Position numbers and translations under genes: made by a program. From Treponema sp. (GTDB lineage: Bacteria > Spirochaetota > Spirochaetia > Treponematales > Breznakiellaceae): a stretch of 7,718 nt of DNA. Shown here one piece after another: positions 1-5,647 of this stretch. A model generated the notes under the pieces. It was given only the letters and a program-made list of their open reading frames with translations. It searched no databases and had not been told where the DNA came from. Each line of letters starts with the position of its first letter. Position 1 is the first letter of the stretch. The stretch spans positions 1 to 7,718 of the forward strand of contig JAIRNB010000366.1 of the NCBI GenBank assembly GCA_031258265.1, read 5' to 3'.

Positions 1-482
1 TCCGGCAGGTCCCGGTCTTCCCGGGGGTCTATATATAGTTCCGGCTTATCTATCCGCAGACCCCTGATTCCCCGGCCCTCCTTCCGCAGCAGGTCCCACA
101 GGGACCAGGAAAGGCGGAAGCGGGAGGCGGAAAACAGGGGGAAGGCCCCCCTCCCGGAGATCGTAAGGGACCGGATATCGATACCCCCCAGGAAGGAGGG
201 CTCCAGGGATTCGTATTCAATCCGCCGGCCAATAAGCTCCTCCCCCCGGCTAAGAAGTTCATCCCGGAGAAGCTCCATCCGCTGTTTTAAAACCCCGGAA
301 ACAGGGCGCAGGGCAAGGAAAGCCAGAATCAGAAGGACGGCGAAAACAAGAAAACTAAGAACCCGGAATCTTGGAGAAGGCCCCGCATGCCGGGACCCTG
401 GGAATGGCCTCCCCGGAGGCCGGATATTGAGGCTGGTACCCTGGGGTACCCTGTCTTCCCATACGATCCGCTCAGACGCCAT
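1..482 (-). CDS. TamB/AsmA-like translocation and assembly protein, N-terminal part (partial)
   Basis: An open frame runs on the minus strand from ATG at 482 to the window edge, giving 160 complete residues without a stop. An in-frame TAA lies one codon upstream of the ATG, so the start cannot be earlier. Residues 1-38 are a Pro/Arg/Gly-rich cytoplasmic stretch and about 39-62 form one hydrophobic helix (FRVLSFLVFAVLLILAF region). Next comes an amphipathic helix, then alternating beta-type segments (IEYESLEPSFLGGIDIRSL, then RIDKPELYID). That order, a single anchor followed by 'site, layer, layer' beta repeats, is typical of the N-terminus of TamB/DUF490 and AsmA-like proteins, which bridge the inner and outer membranes and serve outer-membrane protein or lipid delivery. 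The Shine-Dalgarno is poor (AAGAG touching the ATG). The family call is from pattern only, because most of the protein is outside the window. It is divergent from tmk. Confidence 0.62.
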   Translation of the reverse strand, partial: MASERIVWEDRVPQGTSLNIRPPGRPFPGSRHAGPSPRFRVLSFLVFAVLLILAFLALRPVSGVLKQRMELLRDELLSRGEELIGRRIEYESLEPSFLGGIDIRSLTISGRGAFPLFSASRFRLSWSLWDLLRKEGRGIRGLRIDKPELYIDPREDRDLP

Positions 483-563
483 CTCTTAAATTCCCACTAT
501 TATCGTAACACACAAAGCCCCTATAAGTATCGGTATATATACATAATAAGGGGGAGAAAACTT
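483..563. promoter_or_regulatory. AT-rich divergent promoter region between tamB-like gene and tmk
   Basis: This is a sharply AT-rich island in otherwise GC-rich DNA, between two divergent genes. On the minus strand GATAAT (499-504 read in reverse) matches a -10 box in 5 of 6 positions but has only a weak -35. It would give a leader of about 10 nt for the TamB-like gene. On the plus strand TATAAG at 522-527 and the TATATATA run near 534-541 are possible -10 elements for tmk, again without a good -35. The region can be called promoter-like, but no precise promoter is supported. Confidence 0.33.
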
Positions 564-599
564 ATGCCACCCTGGGGCGAAGTAAAGGCGTTAAAGTAA
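564..599 (+). CDS. Candidate 11-residue leader peptide upstream of tmk
   Basis: ATG at 564 is preceded by a near-perfect Shine-Dalgarno, GGGGGAG at 550-556, with a 7-nt gap, and opens the frame MPPWGEVKALK followed by TAA at 597-599. This ribosome site is much stronger than the one in front of tmk (700), about 100 nt downstream. It could be a translated leader or a small protein. The frame overlaps the 19-nt repeat at 573-591. The other copy of that repeat (3504-3522) keeps the residues WGEVKA and also stops soon after, but has no start codon in that frame, so peptide conservation is not shown. No clear run of regulatory codons is visible. Speculative. Confidence 0.25.
   Translation: MPPWGEVKALK
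573..591 (-). repeat. Intergenic 19-nt repeat, copy 1
   Basis: The plus strand reads TGGGGCGAAGTAAAGGCGT. It matches 3504-3522 with a single G/A difference. Read on the minus strand it lies 91 nt upstream of the TamB-like start codon, in the same relative orientation as the copies upstream of the cysteine desulfidase and the methyltransferase-like gene. Confidence 0.5.
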
Positions 600-699
600 A
601 GAGCGGTACTCCTGGGGGAGGGCGCTTTTCCGGAGCGTTATTTTGGAAATGCCGTTCCTCGCTATTTTCCTCCCTCGCGGAGCCGGATATGATAGGATC

Positions 700-1338
700 A
701 TGGGTATACTGGGGAATTTTGTGGTTCTTGAAGGCATTGACGGGAGCGGCACCAGCACCCAGATAGAACTGCTCAAGGGGCGCTTCGGGTCCCGGAATTC
801 TGAAGGCGGCATGCCGGTCCTTTACGCCACCGCCGAACCCGGCGCCGGGGAACTGGGCCGCCTTATCCGCCGGGCCCTTAGGGGAGAACTTTCCCTGCTG
901 CCGGAGACCCTGGCCCGGCTTTTCGCCGCGGACCGGGGGGAACACCTCTATGGTCCGGGGGGCCTTGTCGAGCGGGCGGGCCGGGGGGAACTTGTGGTCT
1001 GCGACCGCTATGTCCCCTCTTCCCTCGTGTACCAGGGCCTTGAGTGCGGGGAAGAACTCCCCCGGACCCTTAACAGCCCCTTCCCCGCCCCGGAACTGAT
1101 CGTTTTTTTTGACCTAGACCCGCGGATCGCCGCGGAACGGATCAGGGACCGGAAGGAACGGGAGATCTACGAGTACCTGGACTTCCAGATCAGAGTTCGG
1201 GACCGCTACCTAAGCCTTCTCCCCGGTTTCCGGGCCCAGGGTTCCACCGTAGTCCAAATTGACGCCTCCCGGAACCAGGCGGAAGTGGCCGGCCAGCTCT
1301 GGGCGGTCCTGGAAAACATGCCGATACTAAAGGGGTGA
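700..1338 (+). CDS. tmk: Thymidylate kinase (dTMP kinase)
   Basis: Cytosolic enzyme that phosphorylates dTMP to dTDP with ATP in dTTP synthesis. ATG at 700 gives 212 residues, normal for Tmk, and puts the P-loop at the usual distance from the N-terminus. The same frame opens further upstream at TTG 643, but that adds a tail not expected in the family. The Shine-Dalgarno is weak (AGG at 694-696). Family marks seen: EGIDGSGTSTQ at 11-21 (P-loop), EPGAGELGRLIR at 46-57, LFAADRGEHL at 74-83, the DRY motif at 102-104 followed by SSLVYQG, FFDLDP at 136-141, and an Arg-rich LID (RDRKERE) at 149-155. Oddly, the Walker-A lysine is a threonine (Thr18, codon ACC), so the loop is GIDGSGTST instead of GxxxxGKS/T. 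All other motifs are intact, so I judge it functional. Its TGA overlaps the GTG start of the next gene by 4 nt, implying translational coupling. Confidence 0.93.
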   Translation: MGILGNFVVLEGIDGSGTSTQIELLKGRFGSRNSEGGMPVLYATAEPGAGELGRLIRRALRGELSLLPETLARLFAADRGEHLYGPGGLVERAGRGELVVCDRYVPSSLVYQGLECGEELPRTLNSPFPAPELIVFFDLDPRIAAERIRDRKEREIYEYLDFQIRVRDRYLSLLPGFRAQGSTVVQIDASRNQAEVAGQLWAVLENMPILKG

Positions 1339-1958
1339 AGCCCTTTTCCCGCGTCCCGGCCGTTCTTATCATCAGCCTCGTTGTCTTTGGCGGCCCCCCG
1401 CCCCTGGGAGCCTACTACGTCCAATACAAAGAACAGTACTACCGCCTTTACCACCTCCACTACATCCAGTACCCCGACGACAGCATGGAGAATATCTACT
1501 GGCTGGAAAAGGCCCTTAAAGCGGACTTTGCCAACCCCCTCTACGCCCTGGCCCTCATTGAAAACGAAACCCAGTGGGAAAAGTACCGCTACCTCTTTAC
1601 CATGCACATCTACCTTAAACTTATTGAGCAGTACCTCTACCTGGGAAATAAGTGGAACAAGCGGAACGCCTATTTCTACAACGCCCCCTGGAAAGAGCAA
1701 AACCTGGAAAGCCTTGATACCGCGGAAAGCTGCTACCGCGCCGCCCTGTCCTACTGGCGGGACGCCGCCTCCTGGGCCGCCAAATCCAGGGAAGGCCGTT
1801 TCCGCTGGATCAACCTGCAAAAGGTCCAGTTTTGGGAAGACGAGGCCCTCCGCATCGAGGAGGGGGAGCTGAACTACGAAACAATTATTAACCGGGAATT
1901 AGCGTTACTGCGGCAGGTCCGGGAGAAGTTCCAGGCCATGGATGAAAACACCTATTAA
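1335..1958 (+). CDS. Conserved spirochaetal-type exported protein, Tyr/Trp-rich
   Basis: The start is GTG at 1335, inside the GTGA overlap with the tmk stop. It gives 207 residues. The N-terminus is a typical signal peptide: Lys2, a hydrophobic core (VLIISLVVF), and a likely cut after LGA at residue 26. There is no lipobox cysteine, so the product is probably periplasmic and not a lipoprotein. The mature part is very rich in aromatics, with 21 Tyr and 8 Trp by my count, including AYYVQYKEQYYRLYH at 26-40 and AYFYNAPWK at 112-120. Predicted structure is mostly helical and TPR-like (ENIYWLEKALKADFANPLYALAL; SCYRAALSYW), ending in a charged helix. I recall a similar protein next to tmk in other treponemes, but its function is not known to me. 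Co-transcription with tmk is inferred from the overlap, with no evident metabolic link. Confidence 0.8.
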   Translation: MKPFSRVPAVLIISLVVFGGPPPLGAYYVQYKEQYYRLYHLHYIQYPDDSMENIYWLEKALKADFANPLYALALIENETQWEKYRYLFTMHIYLKLIEQYLYLGNKWNKRNAYFYNAPWKEQNLESLDTAESCYRAALSYWRDAASWAAKSREGRFRWINLQKVQFWEDEALRIEEGELNYETIINRELALLRQVREKFQAMDENTY

Positions 1959-1962
1959 AGTT

Positions 1963-2015
1963 GTTCAAAACTTTAGGTTTGAAAGAGCAGCCATTGAAAA
2001 AAGCGGTTTTTGAAC
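1963..2015. terminator. Weak candidate bidirectional terminator between convergent genes
   Basis: The 102-bp gap between two convergent genes holds an inverted repeat, GTTCAAAA at 1963-1970 against TTTTGAAC at 2008-2015. There is also a small hairpin, CCGGA-GTT-TCCGG, at 2015-2027. Read on the minus strand, that small hairpin is followed by a T-run (CCGCTTTTTT). None is a textbook GC-stem-plus-T-run, so termination here rests mainly on gene arrangement. Confidence 0.27.
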
Positions 2016-2060
2016 CGGAGTTTCCGGACAACCCTAATATGCCCGCATTGTGAACGGACA

Positions 2061-3383
2061 CTAAATGTACGGCCGGTCTTTCAAAGGTGAAGGGCCGTTC
2101 TCTTTTTCTATCATCACTTCCAGGATGGTTTCGTCCAGGGGAATCATGCCCTGGTGGGATATTTTTTCAACGATGTTTAAGGTATCCTCCAGCCGCCGGG
2201 CAAGGATGCCTTCAGAATCCGGAATGGAGTTACCCGCCATGGCAAGCCGGGCGCTTAATTCGGCGGCCTTTACGCAGGTATATATTTTAAGGGCGCAGCT
2301 TCCCTTGGCCCCGTCACAGATCATTCCCATCAGGTTACCGATCATATTCCTGATACAGTATATTACCGCCTGATCGTTGCCGCCCAAGATCCGCACAAAC
2401 CCCGCCCCGGTTCCGGCGGCCGCGGTAAAGACCCCGCAGAGGGCGGAAAGCCGGTCCTTCCGCTCGGTCAACATTAAGGCGATAAGCTGGGAGAGACAAA
2501 GGGCACGGGCCGTCTCGTCCCGGTTTTTTCCCAGGCCCCGGGCCAAAACAAGAACCGGAACAGAAACGGTAATCCCCTGGTTGCCGCTGCCGGAATTGAT
2601 GATCACCGGTTTTGAACAGCCCGCCATGCGCGCGTCCGAGGCGGCGGCGGCGAGGCTGGCCCCCAGATGAAAGAGGTCCTTTTCATTTTCATCCGGGCTT
2701 AACATGGTCTTTCCCACTTTGATGCCGTAACCGACTCTGACGGAATGTTCGGCCAGATTTAGATTAACTTCCGCCGCGTCTATCAGAAATTCTATTTTTT
2801 CCAGTTTTACGGTGTTGACAAAGGCGAATATCTTTTCCGGCGTCAAAAGACCGGTTTTATCCGCCGGTTTAACCTGGTCCGCTGTAATTTCCTTGTCCGT
2901 GTCAAAAATTTCAACCCGGTCATGTTTGTCCACGATCCGGGCGGTAATATTTTTGCGGCCCCTGCCAAGGCGAATCTCTATGAAAACCGGCGGAACATCC
3001 TTGACAAGTTCCAGTTTTATTGTGCCGGATCGGGTTAGGCGGGCTGCGGCGGTTTCCTGTTCTTTCTCCAGGCTGGAAAGGATATTCAAACCTCCGGCGG
3101 GATTCCCTATGGCTATCCCCAGGGCCGCGGCGGCGGTAATTCCCTTGAGGGGGGTATTCGGGATACCGACATTCATGGTGTTTTTTATAATATCCCGGCT
3201 GGCGCGGATAAGCACCGTGTCGGGCAGGGCGCCCAGGGATTCCCTGGCTGCCGCGCCGGCCAAAGCCACGGCGGCCGGTTCGGTACAACCCATGGCGGTA
3301 ACTAATTCTTCCTGAAACAGGCTCAGGAAGGATTTTTCGTCGATAGCGGCGGTTTCACCCGTTTGGGCGGTGTTTTTTTCCAT
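2061..3383 (-). CDS. L-cysteine desulfidase / serine dehydratase-alpha-like protein (CyuA/YhaM, UPF0597 family)
   Basis: Predicted cytosolic enzyme of the iron-sulfur, PLP-free family that includes archaeal cysteine desulfidase and E. coli CyuA (YhaM). It converts L-cysteine to pyruvate, ammonia and sulfide. At 440 residues it matches the family length. Signature segments: MGCTEPAAVALAGAAA at 31-46, SRDIIKNTMNVGIPNT at 62-77, GITAAAALGIAIG at 81-93, KPVIINSGSGNQGITVSVPV at 258-277, ALCGVFTAAAGTGAG at 314-328, and MICDGAKGSCALK at 354-366. Cys33, Cys316, Cys356 and Cys363 lie in these motifs and are candidate [4Fe-4S] ligands. ATG at 3383 has a Shine-Dalgarno-like AGGA about 7 nt upstream. The gene stands alone, with a repeat-rich gap upstream and a convergent gene downstream. 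Serine or another beta-substituted amino acid cannot be excluded as substrate. Fold and chemistry are confident, exact substrate less so. Confidence 0.88.
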   Translation of the reverse strand: MEKNTAQTGETAAIDEKSFLSLFQEELVTAMGCTEPAAVALAGAAARESLGALPDTVLIRASRDIIKNTMNVGIPNTPLKGITAAAALGIAIGNPAGGLNILSSLEKEQETAAARLTRSGTIKLELVKDVPPVFIEIRLGRGRKNITARIVDKHDRVEIFDTDKEITADQVKPADKTGLLTPEKIFAFVNTVKLEKIEFLIDAAEVNLNLAEHSVRVGYGIKVGKTMLSPDENEKDLFHLGASLAAAASDARMAGCSKPVIINSGSGNQGITVSVPVLVLARGLGKNRDETARALCLSQLIALMLTERKDRLSALCGVFTAAAGTGAGFVRILGGNDQAVIYCIRNMIGNLMGMICDGAKGSCALKIYTCVKAAELSARLAMAGNSIPDSEGILARRLEDTLNIVEKISHQGMIPLDETILEVMIEKENGPSPLKDRPYI

Positions 3384-3440
3384 TTGTTTTCCTAAAATTT
3401 GCTTTCCCGGTACGGCGCTTTCCTAAACGGTTGAACTTCA

Positions 3441-3482
3441 AATTTTGTTACCAGGCTGTCCGGCAACACACGAAACAAAATT
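3441..3482. repeat. Inverted repeat in the leader region of the cysteine desulfidase gene
   Basis: AATTTTGTT at 3441-3449 and AACAAAATT at 3474-3482 are perfect 9-bp complements with a 24-nt spacer, 58-99 nt upstream of the desulfidase start codon. It could be an RNA stem or a pair of operator half-sites. No promoter is clear enough to place it relative to a transcription start, so no function is assigned. Confidence 0.4.
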
Positions 3483-3503
3483 CCAAATCCCGCGAGGCCG
3501 GCA

Positions 3504-3522
3504 TGGGGCGAAGTAAAAGCGT
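3504..3522 (-). repeat. Intergenic 19-nt repeat, copy 2
   Basis: The plus strand reads TGGGGCGAAGTAAAAGCGT, differing from 573-591 only at one G/A. On the minus strand it sits 121 nt upstream of the cysteine desulfidase ATG. The longer core CATGGGGCGAA (3502-3512) recurs at 5694-5704. Confidence 0.5.
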
Positions 3523-3600
3523 CCTGGTAAGGGCGCGTGAAGGAAAAAATGTAACACCCGCCCGGCGCACGGCAACTGTAATTATCCCGACCAAATGCAA

Positions 3601-3819
3601 GCCCGGCTTTAGGCGGGCGGGCGCGCCGCGGGGCCGGCATGGATGCCGGCTGTAGTAAATGTTTGGGTTTTTGCTACGCAAAAACCCAAAGCTCAAAAAT
3701 GGCATGGATGCCATTTTTGAGCAGCGCAAGGGATAGAGCGGAAATACCGGAAGCCCCCTGCAAGGGGGCTGAGGAATTGCAGCGATAGCCCGGTCCCCGG
3801 CAAAGCCGGGGATGCGCCC
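3601..3819. repeat. Chain of six consecutive hairpins (REP-like composite repeat)
   Basis: This gene-free stretch is built almost entirely of inverted repeats. They are: (a) GCCCG 3601-3605 / CGGGC 3614-3618; (b) GCCGGCAT 3633-3640 / ATGCCGGC 3643-3650; (c) a perfect 13-bp stem 3662-3674 / 3678-3690 with loop TAC; (d) a perfect 15-bp stem 3691-3705 / 3708-3722 around GG; (e) AGCCCCCT 3752-3759 / AGGGGGCT 3763-3770; (f) TCCCCGGC 3794-3801 / GCCGGGGA 3805-3812 with loop AAA. Stems b and d share the core GGCATGGATGCC. It lies just past the 3' end of the GntR gene, so it would form the tail of that transcript; c and d, read on the minus strand, contain T-rich arms and could stop transcription. 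The remaining 3384-3600 holds only the repeats listed separately. I read this as a non-coding mobile or intergenic repeat cluster. Confidence 0.8.
3776..3819 (+). repeat. Intergenic repeat unit ATTGCAGCGATAGCCCGGT...ATGCGCCC, copy 1
   Basis: The 19-nt left block ATTGCAGCGATAGCCCGGT (3776-3794) is identical to 6955-6973, and the right block ATGCGCCC (3812-3819) is identical to 7017-7024. Between the blocks sits a short hairpin whose sequence differs between the copies, here TCCCCGGC-AAA-GCCGGGGA. A further shared element, GCGGAAAT, lies upstream at about 3738-3745 here but inside the other copy. Confidence 0.75.
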
Positions 3820-3858
3820 ATAAAAACTCGACATTCGGCCTAAACAAAATCCCCGGCC

Positions 3859-4539
3859 TCAGCCCAGATTGATCTTGTATATCCGGCCCCCGTCTTTGAT
3901 GTCTTCCCGCAGCCTCTCCAAAAACCGGTCATAATCTTTTGCCTTGAGGGACTCAAAGATTGAACAGTGGGGTCCGGACTTAAATACAAACTGGTTCCTG
4001 TACTGTTCCTGCGAATAATACTGAGCATAGTACCTCCTGAGGGTTCTCATGCTGCCGGTTAAATTTCTTACCAGCAGATCGTTTTTAGCAAGGGAAATAA
4101 GCATGGTATGGTATTTGATGTTCTCATCCCAGATCTTCCACACGTCATCGAGTTTGGTTTTCTGAAGCTTTGCCAGATAAGCCTCCAGGGGTTCCAAATC
4201 GTTTTCAGTAACCGTGTGCATGTATTCTTTGGCTGCCCCTAGCTCGTTGATAAGCCGGAATTGAATGATATTGATCGCGTCCCGGGCACTCAGCCGTAAT
4301 ACGACATATCCAAAGCGGGGAATACTCTTTAGAATCCTTTCATTACACAAACGGATCAACGCCTCGCGGACCGGGGCCTTGCTGCTTCCAAAGCGGGAAA
4401 TCAGATACCGTTCGGTCAGGACGGCGTGTTCTTCCGGGTGTTCCGTTACCATCCTAAGAATAGAGTCGTATATCCTGTCGGTCATGGTAACAAGGTCATT
4501 TCTTACGGGTATAATGGCGCTATCCGTTCCTATATCCAT
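3859..4539 (-). CDS. GntR-family transcriptional regulator with FCD ligand-binding domain
   Basis: Predicted DNA-binding repressor or activator of 226 residues. The N-terminal winged helix-turn-helix covers about 17-82: LTERYLISRFGSSKAPVREALIRL at 41-64 is the GntR recognition signature (PVREAL), and IPRFGYVVLRL is the wing. Residues from about 90 form an all-helical FCD domain. Of the residues that usually bind a metal in FCD domains I see Asp138, His144 (KYHTML) and His191 (PHCSIF). The usual last histidine in the C-terminal helix is absent (LERLREDIKD), so metal binding may be altered. The start ATG at 4539 has GGGGGAG 5 nt upstream. It follows the methyltransferase-like gene on the same strand with a 93-nt gap that holds a GC-rich hairpin, so it probably regulates that gene or its own operon. 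The effector is unknown; FCD regulators often sense small organic acids. Confidence 0.88.
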   Translation of the reverse strand: MDIGTDSAIIPVRNDLVTMTDRIYDSILRMVTEHPEEHAVLTERYLISRFGSSKAPVREALIRLCNERILKSIPRFGYVVLRLSARDAINIIQFRLINELGAAKEYMHTVTENDLEPLEAYLAKLQKTKLDDVWKIWDENIKYHTMLISLAKNDLLVRNLTGSMRTLRRYYAQYYSQEQYRNQFVFKSGPHCSIFESLKAKDYDRFLERLREDIKDGGRIYKINLG

Positions 4540-4585
4540 TTAACTCCCCCGCCTCATCTCCCCGCCGTATTTTTCAAAGGAAGCC

Positions 4586-4609
4586 GCGGACCCGCGCTCC
4601 GGGGTCCGC
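4586..4609 (-). repeat. GC-rich hairpin between methyltransferase-like gene and gntR
   Basis: GCGGACCC at 4586-4593 pairs with GGGTCCGC at 4602-4609 around an 8-nt loop, 23 nt past the stop of the upstream gene. On the minus strand it is followed by GGCTTCCTTTG, without a real T-run. It may act as a weak terminator or an RNA-stability element that lowers gntR expression relative to the first gene. Confidence 0.45.
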
Positions 4610-4632
4610 CGTGCCCGCATTCCGGAGGGACC

Positions 4633-5583
4633 CTATATGCTGCGCGCCTCGTCTATAACCCACTTAAAGCGGTGGTAATCCACCTCATTTGGTATTGTAC
4701 AATCGGCGCCGATGATTAATCCCTTCTTTCCAAAACGGAATATAAGCTCCCTGGTGAAGCGCCGTACCTCTTCTTCCGTGCCGTAAAACAACACCCCCGG
4801 CCGGGTATTCCGAAAACCCCCAAGCACGGTTTTCCCGCCGAAATATTCCCGGCCTTCCTCAAGGCTTATGTCCTCCACATAGACCGCCCAGTTAATCACC
4901 TTGGCCGGGTAGTCTTTCCAGTCTTCGATTCTGTTTTTTACCCCGGCCCACCCGCACATGTGTATAATATTATTGTCCGAAATATTGTTCGCGTGATTGA
5001 GGACGTACAGATCGCTGGGACTAATCATTTCCCGGTACTCCTGGTAAGAAAACCGGTCCAATTCGGCTCCCTGGACACAATAATAAATCCCGTCGTTTTT
5101 TGCCTCGCGGACTATGAGTTCCGCCAAAAGGGCGTTGTCCTGGGCTATTACATTAAGGGCATGGATAACCGCTTCCGGGTCCTCCCGGATATGCCGCATC
5201 ACCAGTTCTTCCCCCGCGCCGAAGCGGATAGAAGAGAACGGGGCAAAGACATTGTAAAAAACACAGCAGTCGTCTTTTACCTCTTCTTTGATTCTCTTGG
5301 CGCGCCATACCTGTTCCCGGATAAAGGGATGATCCTTTCCCAGGGGTTTAAGGCTGCGCCAGTCCGCGGCCTTCTCGATCTTCACGTTTACCGGATACGG
5401 GAAATAGCTGTCGCACATGACTTTGATGAAGTCCGGGTCCACTTCCCGGTAATACTTCAAATGAGCCTGGACGCAGGCTTCCCCGGAAGCTTCGTCCCCG
5501 GCAAAATGAAACCAAAATCCTACAGGTACATGGTCTACTTCTTTTTTGTCCATGGCGTTTAACAGCCGAGTACGTTTGTCCAT
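4633..5583 (-). CDS. Uroporphyrinogen decarboxylase-fold protein, methyltransferase-like (MtaA/MtbA type)
   Basis: Predicted cytosolic TIM-barrel protein of 316 residues. The start ATG at 5583 (MDKRTRLLNAMDKKEVDHVP) follows AAGGAG with a 10-nt gap. The same frame is open to 5733, but the promoter at 5648-5677 lies inside that extension. URO-D superfamily marks: the N-terminal 'RLLNAMDKKEVDHVPVG' block, SPSDLYVLNHANNIS at 188-202, IIHMCG at 206-211, and GLIIGADCTIPNEVDYHRFK near the C-terminus. His208, Cys210 and Cys295 fit the HxC...C zinc triad of methylcobalamin-dependent methyltransferases (MtaA/MtbA). The N-terminal RQAGR block of true heme UroD is missing, so a role in heme synthesis is unlikely. 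The substrate is unknown, and no corrinoid protein or activator is in the window. The downstream GntR regulator suggests inducible use of a methylated compound (inference). Confidence 0.82.
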   Translation of the reverse strand: MDKRTRLLNAMDKKEVDHVPVGFWFHFAGDEASGEACVQAHLKYYREVDPDFIKVMCDSYFPYPVNVKIEKAADWRSLKPLGKDHPFIREQVWRAKRIKEEVKDDCCVFYNVFAPFSSIRFGAGEELVMRHIREDPEAVIHALNVIAQDNALLAELIVREAKNDGIYYCVQGAELDRFSYQEYREMISPSDLYVLNHANNISDNNIIHMCGWAGVKNRIEDWKDYPAKVINWAVYVEDISLEEGREYFGGKTVLGGFRNTRPGVLFYGTEEEVRRFTRELIFRFGKKGLIIGADCTIPNEVDYHRFKWVIDEARSI

Positions 5584-5647
5584 ATTGCCGCCGCTCCTTA
5601 TTGGGGATTCACCGGAACATCCGGGCCCATCATTGAACTTATTACTG

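Noticed and set aside
643..699. A 19-residue N-terminal extension of Tmk from TTG 643
   Set aside because: It has no ribosome site, and it would push the P-loop too far from the N-terminus for the family; ATG 700 fits better.
1206..1820. Minus-strand open frame opposite tmk and its neighbour
   Set aside because: It is antisense to two convincing genes and has no family features.
3601..3819. CRISPR array
   Set aside because: There are no regularly spaced direct repeats and no unique spacers; the structure is a set of different inverted repeats, and no cas gene is present.
3392..3834. Overlapping small open frames on both strands in the repeat-rich gap (minus 3392-3640 and 3448-3834, plus 3431-3655)
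   Set aside because: They are translations of palindromic repeats with no ribosome site or recognisable domain. A similar peptide (RAIAAI) also appears from the second repeat copy at the start of a minus frame near 6939-7355, showing it comes from the repeat.
5612..5624. CCGGA-N3-TCCGG palindrome here and at 2015-2027 as a possible shared operator
   Set aside because: Five-base arms made of common bases are likely by chance in this GC-rich DNA, and the two sites are in unrelated positions (5' leader and 3' gap).
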